Origin: Pseudomonadaceae bacterium UBA836
GTDB taxonomy: Bacteria; Pseudomonadota; Gammaproteobacteria; Pseudomonadales; Pseudomonadaceae
Assembly (NCBI GenBank): GCA_002296055.1
Contig: DBHE01000267.1
Coordinates: 1 to 22,599 of the forward strand
DNA length: 22,599 nt
Direction: 5' to 3'
The position numbers and the translations under genes were made by a program. Of this stretch, positions 1-6,641 are shown one piece after another (the stretch's first letter is position 1; each line of letters starts with the position of its first letter). The notes under the pieces were generated by a model. It worked only from the letters and a program-made list of their open reading frames with translations. It made no database searches and was not told the origin of the DNA.

Positions 1-305
1 GCATTTTACCCATCGCAGCAGAAAACCAGATCATCGACGGCAGTGTTTTCTCCGATATTTGGAATCCAGCGGGTGGCACCTTGTTTATAGAGTGCTCTGG
101 AGCAATCGGCGCTGTTGCACTAAAGGCTGCTGGGATTGAGGTCATTGTTGATAGCGCATCAACTAAGAAGTACGCAGTGGCCTATACCTCTGACCCGTCC
201 GCAACATCTTTGATAATTGGCGCAAACCTTAACGGCTATATCCGCCGCATCGTCTACTTCCGCAAAGAGCTGCCTGCGTCACTGATTGCGAGGTTGATCG
301 CATGA
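1..305 (+). CDS. Phage virion/tail protein, C-terminal fragment (LamG-like end)
   Basis: This frame is open from the left edge of the window to a TGA and encodes about 100 residues, so the true start lies outside. The tail of the protein, with GANLNGYIRRIVYFRKELP followed by a short hydrophobic helix, resembles the C-terminus of phage structural proteins that end in a LamG/concanavalin-like carbohydrate-binding sandwich. That match is from memory of the family. The stop overlaps the next start as ATGA, so the two genes are translationally coupled. Codon use is noticeably A/T-richer than in the chromosomal genes to the right, as expected for phage cargo. It could be the last domain of a tail fibre, a head-spike protein or a larger tail protein; the fragment cannot distinguish these. 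Confidence 0.6.
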   Translation, partial: ILPIAAENQIIDGSVFSDIWNPAGGTLFIECSGAIGAVALKAAGIEVIVDSASTKKYAVAYTSDPSATSLIIGANLNGYIRRIVYFRKELPASLIARLIA

Positions 306-697
306 AACTCTACTTCGTGAAATACAAAGCCGGCCATAAGTCACCGGGCCGCCAGAAGTTCTGGCAGATCACTATCGACAGCAAGTACAAGGGCGACGTG
401 GGGCTGCTGACCCACGAAGTCCGTCATGTGCTGCACTGGTGGGCGTTCGTAGTGCTGACCCTTGCGCTGGCCGGGGCGATGGCGCTGCTGGTGGCGCCCG
501 CATACGGGTTGATCGCAGGTGTTGCGCCGTGGACTTACCACTGGTTCTACCGGGTCAAGGCGCTGCGCATTCTTTTCGAGTTGGACTGCTACCGTGCTCA
601 GCTGCGAGCGGGGAGCTATATCAGCGACGAGTTCGCTGTCAAAGCCATGGTTGGCCACGGCATGTCTGCTAGCGCCGCGCGAGACGCGCTGGGATAG
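302..697 (+). CDS. Small phage-encoded membrane protein with HExxH motif
   Basis: The protein has 131 residues. Residues 38-42 read HEVRH, the zincin zinc-binding signature, followed by a Trp-rich turn and a strongly hydrophobic stretch at about 47-80 that could form one or two membrane helices. Glu93, in FELDCYRAQ after the membrane part, is placed like the third zinc ligand of gluzincins, whose motif typically reads E-x-D/E-x-x-R. The N-terminal 35 residues are basic and the last 30 look like a small helical tail. The start overlaps the previous stop (ATGA), so it is co-translated with the virion gene. A metalloprotease-like role is inferred from the motif only. It could also be a structural or holin-like membrane protein in which the motif arose by chance. 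No classical holin is otherwise visible in the window. Confidence 0.65.
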   Translation: MKLYFVKYKAGHKSPGRQKFWQITIDSKYKGDVGLLTHEVRHVLHWWAFVVLTLALAGAMALLVAPAYGLIAGVAPWTYHWFYRVKALRILFELDCYRAQLRAGSYISDEFAVKAMVGHGMSASAARDALG

Positions 698-822
698 GGC
701 CGGTACTACAAACATCACCGGCGACGATTTCAAGCCGCCCACATCCATGTAGAGCCAGGCCAGCATGCCCGCCCGGGCCGCTTCTGTCGCTGGCTAACCC
801 GACAAAACGCTAACCCCATCAC

Positions 823-843
823 AACCGCTTCGGCGGTTTTTTT
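823..843 (+). terminator. Hairpin plus T-run between HExxH gene and endolysin
   Basis: A 6-bp perfect stem (AACCGC/GCGGTT) with a stable TTCG tetraloop is followed by an uninterrupted T-run. This is an intrinsic-terminator shape. It lies seven bases before the Shine-Dalgarno of the endolysin, so it may partly separate lysis expression from the structural genes, or be a site of antitermination or RNA processing. Confidence 0.65.
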
Positions 844-858
844 GTGCCTGGAGAAAAC

Positions 859-1341
859 ATGACCCTGGATCAAATCCGGCGCGGCCCGATTGCGGCTGCG
901 CTTTCACTGCTGCCCGACCGCATGACCTCGCCAGAGGCTGAGGTGCAGATGCTGGCTATCGGGCTGCAGGAATCCCGCTTCGAGCACCGGCACCAGATCG
1001 GCGGGCCGGCGCACGGCTGGTGGCAATTCGAGCTTGGCGGCGGTGTGCGCGGCGTACTCACGCACCCGGCCAGCCGGGATCTGGCAAAGGGGCTGTGCGC
1101 CGCCCGGGGTGTAGCGCCAACCTCGGCTGCCGCGTTCGATGCCCTGGAGCATGACGACATCCTCGCCGCCGGCTTCGCCCGTCTGTTGCTCTGGACAGAC
1201 CCGCGCCCACTTCCGCGCATCGGCGAAGTGCAGGCCGCTTGGCACTACTACATCCGCAACTGGCGACCCGGCAAGCCACACCCCAAGACCTGGGCGCCGC
1301 TGTATGCGCAGGCGATGGAAGAGGTAACCGATGTTCAGTAA
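859..1341 (+). CDS. Phage endolysin, lytic-transglycosylase/lysozyme-like
   Basis: The ATG at 859 has a GGAGA Shine-Dalgarno seven bases upstream (CCTGGAGAAAAC) and gives 160 residues; an in-frame GTG at 844 falls at the end of the T-run and is rejected. Residues 33-41 read AIGLQESRF, with Glu38 as the probable catalytic acid of a goose-lysozyme/SLT-like fold, followed by AHGWWQFE at 51-58, which resembles the G-(L)-W/M-Q-F strand of that superfamily. There is no signal peptide, so it would need a holin or pinholin to reach the wall. The expected role is cleavage of the glycan strands of peptidoglycan at lysis. Its stop overlaps the start of the spanin gene by 11 bp. The endolysin role is also supported by the spanin pair immediately downstream. 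Confidence 0.75.
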   Translation: MTLDQIRRGPIAAALSLLPDRMTSPEAEVQMLAIGLQESRFEHRHQIGGPAHGWWQFELGGGVRGVLTHPASRDLAKGLCAARGVAPTSAAAFDALEHDDILAAGFARLLLWTDPRPLPRIGEVQAAWHYYIRNWRPGKPHPKTWAPLYAQAMEEVTDVQ

Positions 1342-1786
1342 AGCCAAGTTGCTGGCAGCCGCTGCCGCCCTGGCCATCGCTGCGGGGGCAGTCTACTGGA
1401 TCGTCAGCCCGCGCATTGAGCTGCAGCGACAGCGCGCAGATGTGGCTGAGCGGGAGCTGGGCAATGCCAACGCAATGATCGAGACCCAGGCGCGTGTGCT
1501 GGAGGGTAATCAGCGCATGTTGGGCGAGCTGTCAGCTATCCGCAGCGGAATGGTCGCCCTGGGGCAAACCGTGAACCGAAACCAGCGCGAGCAAAGCGCT
1601 GCCCTTGAGGAGCTTATTCGCCATGACAAAACTGTCGCTGATTATCTGGGCCTCGCTGTGCCTGCTGACCTCGGCTTGCTCTACGCAAGACCCGAAACCA
1701 CCGACCCCGCAGCCTACCGCGCCGGTAGTGCAGTGCGACCTGACCCTGTGTTACCTGCCAGCCCGCCCGCCGATCCGCACCAATAA
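1331..1786 (+). CDS. Rz-like inner-membrane spanin (LysB type)
   Basis: The product has 151 residues. An N-terminal signal-anchor (about residues 7-27, Ala/Leu/Ile-rich) is followed by a long charged, Gln/Glu/Arg-rich region (about 32-105) likely to form a periplasmic coiled coil. The segment ALEELIRHDKTVADYLGLAVP and the following LLYARP are reminiscent of LysB-type Rz proteins of P2-like phages and pyocin clusters. The C-terminal 40 residues are Pro/Ala-rich. It overlaps the endolysin stop, and the Rz1 gene starts inside it in another frame. The pair would fuse inner and outer membranes in the last step of lysis. Confidence 0.8.
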   Translation: MFSKAKLLAAAAALAIAAGAVYWIVSPRIELQRQRADVAERELGNANAMIETQARVLEGNQRMLGELSAIRSGMVALGQTVNRNQREQSAALEELIRHDKTVADYLGLAVPADLGLLYARPETTDPAAYRAGSAVRPDPVLPASPPADPHQ

Positions 1787-1898
1787 CGACTGGCCGGCAG
1801 CCCTGACCAATACCGAGGCCGCGTTGCTGAGTTGTGCGGTGCAGGTGCAAGAGTGCATTGAGGTGCAGGCCGCGCAGGCACAAAAGAGCCCGCACTAG
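1623..1898 (+). CDS. Rz1-like outer-membrane lipoprotein spanin (LysC type), embedded in Rz
   Basis: The gene begins inside the Rz gene in a different frame and runs past its end. The ATG at 1623 gives 91 residues; a TTG 18 bases upstream is in frame, but the ATG start produces a compact lipoprotein signal (MTKLSLIIWASLCLLTSAC) with a clean lipobox LTSAC and the acylated Cys at residue 19. A Pro-rich stretch (PKPPTPQPTAP) follows, the hallmark of Rz1 proteins, then four further cysteines, as in LysC-type Rz1 proteins. A GAGG sequence 12 bases upstream may be the Shine-Dalgarno. It would be anchored in the outer membrane and bind the C-terminus of the inner-membrane spanin. Confidence 0.8.
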   Translation: MTKLSLIIWASLCLLTSACSTQDPKPPTPQPTAPVVQCDLTLCYLPARPPIRTNNDWPAALTNTEAALLSCAVQVQECIEVQAAQAQKSPH

Positions 1899-1911
1899 GC
1901 GGGCTTCTTTT
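1886..1911 (+). terminator. Bidirectional terminator closing the lysis genes
   Basis: A GCCCGC/GCGGGC stem, extended by an A-T pair, has the Rz1 stop codon in its loop. A T-rich tail (TTCTTTT) follows on the forward strand and an equivalent run (CTCTTTTG) on the reverse strand. It can therefore serve both the lysis genes and the convergent small gene. Confidence 0.75.
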
Positions 1912-1915
1912 ACGG

Positions 1916-2149
1916 CTATTCGGGTACCAAGTCGAAGACGTCCCCATGTATGTCCGTTAGCGTCAGGCCGTTAACTTTTAAGGGTGGAGAGCCCTCGGTG
2001 TTTCTGTGGGTCAGGACTCCGTCCTCAATCTCCCCAACAGGCATTGGTCCTGCGCCAGTTTCAGTGTAGTAGCGGTTGTTGAGAATATAGCCGTCTATCG
2101 TGGATTGGTTGTGCCTGCTCACAATCTTGTATTTAACATTGGGTTCCAT
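1916..2149 (-). CDS. Small hypothetical protein at the phage end
   Basis: The reverse-strand ATG at 2149 has a textbook AAGGAG Shine-Dalgarno six bases upstream and gives 77 residues (MEPNVKYKIV...FDLVPE). The longer in-frame extension upstream is not needed. The protein is acidic and hydrophilic, with no signal peptide, membrane segment or cysteine. Short alternating strands (YKIVSRHN, IDGYILNNRYY, LKVNGLTLTDIHGD) suggest a small beta-rich fold. I recognise no family. The gene is A/T-richer than the chromosome, converges on the lysis operon and shares its terminator. A reverse-oriented single gene at the right end of a prophage is often a lysogenic-conversion ('moron') or uncharacterised accessory gene; that assignment is inferred from position. 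Confidence 0.6.
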   Translation of the reverse strand: MEPNVKYKIVSRHNQSTIDGYILNNRYYTETGAGPMPVGEIEDGVLTHRNTEGSPPLKVNGLTLTDIHGDVFDLVPE

Positions 2150-2712
2150 CTCAATCTCCTTTCCTTCTGTGATGGCGTACATGGCGGCCTGATCTGGCTG
2201 GGCGTGGGGCAGAATTGGGGCAACGGTGACGCCATTCCATGCCATTGCACGCCATTTAGTGTCGTCGCGTTGTGCTGTCTTATCCTTTTATGTCGTTGAA
2301 TCTAAAGACCTTTCCGGTATTTTCGCCTAAACCTGCTGCATCATCGGGGTGTGGGCGGTGGCTTCGGATTTGCTCTTTTTCATCAATAACTCGACTTGCG
2401 CTGCGGGTGAGGGCGCCATGCTGGGGCGCCGTTGCCGGTGTGGGCGCAAGGTTACCACGGCGCTGCAGCGGGCTGCAGGGGAGTCGGCGGGGATTTACTT
2501 GTGTTGATTATCTAGTGGGCAATTTGCTCGCTCACCAAGCGCATGCACTTCGCCGTACGTGTTGCGTCACCGCGCCACTAGGTCTGCCGTTGCCAAGGCG
2601 CGGCGTGAAATCGCCGATAGCCCGCCCCGGTCTTCTGGGTACCCCCCTGTTCTAGGGCTGCCCTGCCTTGCTGCGCTGCTCTCTAATGGCAGTACACGTA
2701 CAAGGAAGGCAG
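2150..2712. other. 563-bp gap, probable phage/host junction
   Basis: I see no convincing gene. A forward open frame of about 127 codons has an amino-acid composition and codon use typical of a chance ORF and no Shine-Dalgarno. The first part is relatively A/T-rich (TTTATGTCGTTGAATCTAAA region), turning GC-rich after about 2400. A GGCGCC/GGCGCC inverted repeat lies near 2410-2432 and CTGCAG occurs twice within 16 bases near 2463. The attachment site of the phage element may be here, but its partner copy lies outside the window. Confidence 0.4.
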
Positions 2713-4365
2713 ATGGCCATGAATGCAAAATTGATTTCCCTGCTCCCGTTGACCGCGCTACTGACCGCCTGTCTGGGCGGTGGCGGGGGCGGCAGTGACG
2801 ATGATAGCGCTGGTGCGGCCGGCAAGACCGGGCGGCTGGTTGATTCGGCGGTGGCCGGCGTCAGCTACAGTACGGCCAGCTTCAGCGGCAGCACCAATGC
2901 CGATGGTGAGTATCTGTACAAAGAGGGCGAGACCGTCACCTTCCGTATTGGCGATATCGTCTTCCCGGCGGTGACCGCCAAGGGCGTACTGACGCCGCTG
3001 GATCTGGCCGGCAGCACAAATATCAACAACCCGGTGGTGATCAACATCGCCCGCCTGTTGCAGAGCCTGGATGAAGACGGCAACCCGGACAACGGCATCG
3101 TTATCCCTGAGTTGGCGACGACGGCCGCGCTGGACTTCACCTTGGGTGTGGCCGACTTTGCTGCTGCGGTGCAAGCCGCGCTTGGTATTACGCTGATCAG
3201 CCAGGCGGATGCTCTTGATCATCTGCAAGACGAGCTGGACGCGCTCAACGGTGGAACCACCGACCCCGAGCGGGAGGCGGCGACCGTACCGGCCGGTTTG
3301 GTAGGTGTGTACCAGTTCCTGTACGAGGAAATTACCACCGGCTCGGGTATTCAGGATGGTGTGATCGAGGAGTATGAGGTAACGGCCGACGGCCGGCTGG
3401 TACTGCCTGGTGGCACCGAGCTGGGCGCCCCGGTGTATGTGTCCGACTCGCACGTTGAGATCGCCTGGCTAGACAGCAGCACCGGCCTGGCATACGCCTT
3501 GAGCAACGCCAATACCGGCGTTATCAACGAGCTGAACGTCAGCGAAGGCTTGTTTGGTGACAGCGGCTATGTGTTCTACGGCTCCTATGCGCCTTATAGC
3601 CCCACCACTGGCGATGTACCGCAAGCCTTGCTGGCGCTTGCCGGCAGCTACGATACGCAGCCCTACTTCAGCAAGGCAGGTAACCGCCACGGCTGGGCAG
3701 TGGGGGACGATCTTGCGTTGAGCATCGACAGCGTCAGCGGTTTGATTGATATCGCTGGCAAGTACCAGTTGGACCCGGCGGACAGCAGCTTCTCTTGGAG
3801 CGACAAAACCGCGACCAATCCGCGCTTCAATCCGCATTACGAAGTCCTTTACAAGGTGGGTGACAGCGACATCAAGTTGCTGCTGTACCGGCAAGAAGGC
3901 GAGGGGCTGAACGGTTGGCGCCTGCAGGATCAGCCAGGCGCGGTCGACGGCGTTAATGTTGCCAGTGAGGTGATGCCGTTAAATGCCACACATCAGGCCT
4001 ACCTCGATGCGCTGGACGCGCTGCTACCGGCGACCTTGACGGTAATCGCCCAGGACAGCACCTACAACTCCGGCTTGGACAAGGCTGTATGCGCCGAGTA
4101 CGAGTTTGATCTGGACTACGGTGCTATCAACGGCAAGCCGCGCGTACTGTTCAATCAGCTCGGCAGCGCCGCCAAAACCACCAAGGAATACATCGCCTCC
4201 AGTGCCGCCTACAGCGAACAAGGCAATGCCAAAACGCTGTACTGGAGTGCGTTTGATCTGACGGTCGAGGGCAGCACGCTGACCGCGACCGTACTCAAGC
4301 TGGGTGAGCCAATCGATGAAGTGCTGAGCAACGACAGCAGCGCCATCGCCGCCGTGTGCCCCTGA
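2713..4365 (+). CDS. Gly-rich lipoprotein, function unknown
   Basis: The ATG at 2713 (or 2719, also spaced well from the same AAGGAAGG Shine-Dalgarno) gives about 550 residues. A lipoprotein signal ends in LLTAC with the acylated Cys at residue 20. The residue after it is Leu, not Asp, which predicts outer-membrane sorting. A Gly6-Ser-Asp3 linker follows. Residues about 33-100 (TGRLVDSAVAGVSY ... STNADGEYLYKEGETVTFRIGDI) match a domain common in lipoproteins of marine gammaproteobacteria that resembles a short carboxypeptidase-regulatory-like beta fold. The next 60 residues list Asn/Asp-rich turns (DEDGNPDNG), possibly calcium-binding. The rest is a long beta-rich region with many Tyr and Gly. 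I recognise no catalytic motif. A substrate-binding, surface-exposed or adhesin-like role is inferred. The gene stands alone between the phage end and cinA. Confidence 0.8.
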   Translation: MAMNAKLISLLPLTALLTACLGGGGGGSDDDSAGAAGKTGRLVDSAVAGVSYSTASFSGSTNADGEYLYKEGETVTFRIGDIVFPAVTAKGVLTPLDLAGSTNINNPVVINIARLLQSLDEDGNPDNGIVIPELATTAALDFTLGVADFAAAVQAALGITLISQADALDHLQDELDALNGGTTDPEREAATVPAGLVGVYQFLYEEITTGSGIQDGVIEEYEVTADGRLVLPGGTELGAPVYVSDSHVEIAWLDSSTGLAYALSNANTGVINELNVSEGLFGDSGYVFYGSYAPYSPTTGDVPQALLALAGSYDTQPYFSKAGNRHGWAVGDDLALSIDSVSGLIDIAGKYQLDPADSSFSWSDKTATNPRFNPHYEVLYKVGDSDIKLLLYRQEGEGLNGWRLQDQPGAVDGVNVASEVMPLNATHQAYLDALDALLPATLTVIAQDSTYNSGLDKAVCAEYEFDLDYGAINGKPRVLFNQLGSAAKTTKEYIASSAAYSEQGNAKTLYWSAFDLTVEGSTLTATVLKLGEPIDEVLSNDSSAIAAVCP

Positions 4366-4375
4366 GCACGAACAT

Positions 4376-4408
4376 AACGCCGGCAGCCTTGAACGGGCTG
4401 CCGGCGTT
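4376..4408 (+). terminator. Strong hairpin after the lipoprotein gene
   Basis: A perfect 13-bp GC-rich stem (AACGCCGGCAGCC with its complement) and a 7-base loop begin 10 bases after the lipoprotein stop. The trailing T-tract is weak (TTGTGCTGTG), so termination may be partial or Rho-assisted. Confidence 0.65.
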
Positions 4409-4513
4409 GTGCTGTGTGCACGAAACCAACCTCGACAAAGCCGGTCCCAGCTCTGGTACAGCCGCCGGGGCAACTGGCATGCTGTGTCCTGTTACGCATG
4501 TTGAGGAGCCACC

Positions 4514-5035
4514 ATGTCCCATTACGATCCGCTGATCGATTCTGCTGCCGCGCGCCTCGGGCGCGTGCTCGACCACTTGGGCCAGCGGGTCAGCACCGCC
4601 GAGTCCTGCACGGGCGGCGGCATTGCCGAGGCCATTACCCGGGTGGCTGGCAGCTCACGCTGGTTTGAGACCGGCTTTGTTACCTATGCCAACAGCAGTA
4701 AGGCCCGCTGGCTTGGGGTGGAGTCGGCGGTACTGGAGGCGCATGGCGCGGTCAGTGAGCCGGTTGTTCTGGCGATGGCCGCCGGCGCTAAAGCGGCCGC
4801 CGACGCGCAACTGGCGGTGGCTGTCAGCGGTATCGCTGGCCCGGACGGCGGCAGCGCCGAGAAACCGGTTGGCACGGTCTGGTTTGGCTGGGCGCTGAGT
4901 GACGGCAGGGTAGTCAGTGAATGCAAGCGCTTTCAGGGCGGGCGCCGAGAAGTGCGTGCGCAGACCGTGCTGCATGCGCTGGAGCGGTTGGTCAAAGAGG
5001 CTGAAGCGCAGGCTGCGGACCGGTCGTCAGTCTGA
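4514..5035 (+). CDS. cinA: CinA C-terminal domain protein, nicotinamide-nucleotide amidohydrolase (PncC type)
   Basis: The 173-residue product is a stand-alone CinA C-terminal domain. It lacks the N-terminal MoaB/MogA-like half of the longer (about 400-residue) CinA proteins. Signature stretches are visible: STAESCTGGGIAEAIT at about 27-42, GFVTYANSSKARWLGV at about 54-69, and VSGIAGPDGGSAEKPVGTVWFG at about 104-125. The known role is deamidation of nicotinamide mononucleotide to nicotinate mononucleotide for pyridine nucleotide salvage; the name reflects its historical link to competence and recA. A GAGGAG Shine-Dalgarno precedes the ATG. The gene sits 112 bp before recA in the same direction, an arrangement typical of Pseudomonas. 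Confidence 0.95.
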   Translation: MSHYDPLIDSAAARLGRVLDHLGQRVSTAESCTGGGIAEAITRVAGSSRWFETGFVTYANSSKARWLGVESAVLEAHGAVSEPVVLAMAAGAKAAADAQLAVAVSGIAGPDGGSAEKPVGTVWFGWALSDGRVVSECKRFQGGRREVRAQTVLHALERLVKEAEAQAADRSSV

Positions 5036-5077
5036 TTGCAAACCGGGGGTAGGCGGGTCATTTTTTCTGTGGAATAA

Positions 5078-5097
5078 TACTGACCAAATATACAGTA
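5078..5097 (+). promoter_or_regulatory. LexA box upstream of recA
   Basis: The 20-mer TACTGACCAAATATACAGTA has the CTG-N10-CAG core with an A/T-rich centre and the flanking TA...TA of the gammaproteobacterial LexA consensus. A -10-like TAATAC overlaps its left edge, though no convincing -35 is seen. It lies 51 bp before the recA start, the expected place for SOS control. Confidence 0.9.
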
Positions 5098-5147
5098 GTT
5101 GATCGGTTCGGCGCTGCGGCGCCTACCCCAAGCCAAGAGGATGCGAA

Positions 5148-6185
5148 ATGGACGATAACAAAAAGAAGGCGCTGTCGGCGGCCTTGAGTCAGATTGAACG
5201 TCAGTTTGGCAAGGGTGCCGTGATGCGCATGGGTGATCACGAGCGCCAGGCCATTCCGGCCATCTCTACCGGCTCGCTCGGCCTGGATATCGCCCTCGGT
5301 ATTGGCGGCCTGCCCAAAGGCCGTATCGTTGAAATTTATGGTCCGGAGTCCTCCGGTAAAACCACCCTGACCCTGTCGGTCATCGCGCAAGCGCAGAAGC
5401 ACGGCGCTACCTGTGCCTTCGTCGATGCCGAGCACGCACTCGACCCGGAGTACGCCGGCAAGCTGGGCGTCAACGTTGATGACCTGCTGGTTTCTCAGCC
5501 GGATACCGGTGAACAGGCGCTGGAAATCACCGACATGCTGGTGCGCTCCAACGCCGTTGACGTGATCATCGTCGACTCCGTAGCGGCACTGGTGCCCAAG
5601 GCCGAGATTGAAGGCGAGATGGGTGACCACCACGTAGGTGTACAGGCCCGTCTGATGTCGCAGGCGCTGCGTAAGATTACCGGTAACATCAAGAACGCCA
5701 ACTGCTTGGTGATCTTCATCAACCAGATTCGTATGAAGATTGGCGTGATGTTCGGTAACCCGGAAACCACTACTGGCGGTAACGCTCTCAAGTTCTACTC
5801 CTCTGTTCGTCTGGATATCCGCCGTACCGGCGCGGTGAAAGAGGGCGACGAGGTGGTCGGCAGCGAGACTCGCGTCAAGGTCGTCAAGAACAAGGTGGCG
5901 CCGCCGTTCCGTCAGGCCGAATTCCAGATTCTGTACGGCGCGGGCATCTATCACAACGCCGAGATTATCGACTTGGGTGTGCAGATTGGCCTGGTCGAGA
6001 AGTCCGGTGCCTGGTACAGCTACCAGGGCAACAAGATCGGCCAGGGCAAGGCTAACGCTGCCAAGTTCCTGCAGGATAACCAGGCAATCGCCGAGGAAAT
6101 CGAAAAGGCCATCCGTGAGAAGCTGCTGGCCAAGCCCGGCAAGGCCAAGGCGGAAACCGAGGCCGACGCCGAACTGGAAGACTGA
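5148..6185 (+). CDS. recA: Recombinase A
   Basis: The 345-residue protein is a full-length RecA. The Walker A loop GPESSGKT occupies residues 65-72, the catalytic Glu95 lies in DAEHALDP, Walker B is VIIVDS at 139-144, DNA-binding loop L1 is at about 155-162, the allosteric Gln193 is in INQIR, and loop L2 ([14 protein letters not shown]) spans 202-215. The C-terminus ends in the usual acidic tail ([10 protein letters not shown]). It polymerises on single-stranded DNA, carries out strand exchange and triggers LexA and phage-repressor autocleavage. An AGAGG Shine-Dalgarno lies seven bases before the ATG, and a small hairpin (GGCGC/GCGCC, 5110-5123) sits in the leader. It is controlled by the LexA box above and followed 12 bp later by recX. 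Confidence 0.99.
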   Translation: MDDNKKKALSAALSQIERQFGKGAVMRMGDHERQAIPAISTGSLGLDIALGIGGLPKGRIVEIYGPESSGKTTLTLSVIAQAQKHGATCAFVDAEHALDPEYAGKLGVNVDDLLVSQPDTGEQALEITDMLVRSNAVDVIIVDSVAALVPKAEIEGEMGDHHVGVQARLMSQALRKITGNIKNANCLVIFINQIRMKIGVMFGNPETTTGGNALKFYSSVRLDIRRTGAVKEGDEVVGSETRVKVVKNKVAPPFRQAEFQILYGAGIYHNAEIIDLGVQIGLVEKSGAWYSYQGNKIGQGKANAAKFLQDNQAIAEEIEKAIREKLLAKPGKAKAETEADAELED

Positions 6186-6197
6186 GCCGGCTGAGTC

Positions 6198-6641
6198 ATG
6201 CGCTCGCGCACCGTACTGGAAACCCCTGTAGCTATACGCCGCTCAGCGATGGACTTGCTGGCGCGGCGTGAGCACAGTTACGCCGAGCTGCAGCGCAAGC
6301 TGCGCCAACGCGGTGCGCCGGGGGATATGGCCGAGATTGAGCTGGACCGCCTGGTTGACGATGGGCTGCTCAGCGATGAGCGCTTCTGCGAGGCCTACAT
6401 CTACGCCCGCAGCCAGCGCGGTTATGGCCCCGCGCGCCTGCGCGAGGAGCTGCGTCAGCGCGGTGTGTCTGAGTCTTTGGTTGAGCGCTGCCTGGCTGAG
6501 GCTGGGCAGGACTGGCAGGCGCTGGCCGACCAGGTGTTTGCCAAGCGCTTTCCCGATGGCGTGGCCCGTGAGCCGGCAGAGCGCGGCAAGCAGCTGCGCT
6601 TTATGCAGTACCGTGGTTTTTCAGGTTTTCGGGCTGATTGA
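6198..6641 (+). CDS. recX: RecA regulator RecX
   Basis: The 147-residue product has the RecX tandem three-helix repeats: AMDLLARREHSYAELQRKL at about 17-35, DGLLSDERFCEAYIYAR at about 55-71, and GYGPARLREELRQRGV at about 75-90. RecX binds in the groove of RecA filaments and limits their extension. The gene follows recA after 12 bp without a strong Shine-Dalgarno and is probably read from the recA message. The C-terminus keeps RFMQYRGFS but then ends in GFRAD, where relatives usually continue with about ten residues of a last helix. That shortened end overlaps the 3' end of the reverse-strand LOG gene by 41 bp. Either a small frameshift or natural divergence could explain it; the remainder of the protein looks intact. 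Confidence 0.93.
   Translation: MRSRTVLETPVAIRRSAMDLLARREHSYAELQRKLRQRGAPGDMAEIELDRLVDDGLLSDERFCEAYIYARSQRGYGPARLREELRQRGVSESLVERCLAEAGQDWQALADQVFAKRFPDGVAREPAERGKQLRFMQYRGFSGFRAD

Noticed and set aside
2463..2478. CTG-N10-CAG match (CTGCAGCGGGCTGCAG) as a second LexA box
   Set aside because: The core is GC-rich and made of two CTGCAG repeats; LexA sites need an A/T-rich centre.
2272..2655. Forward open frame of 127 codons in the gap before the lipoprotein gene
   Set aside because: No Shine-Dalgarno, composition of a chance frame (many Arg, Cys, Leu, Pro), and no codon bias.
5058..5954. Reverse-strand frame of about 300 codons antisense to recA
   Set aside because: Mirror of the strongly biased recA codons; the protein has no family features and no start signal.
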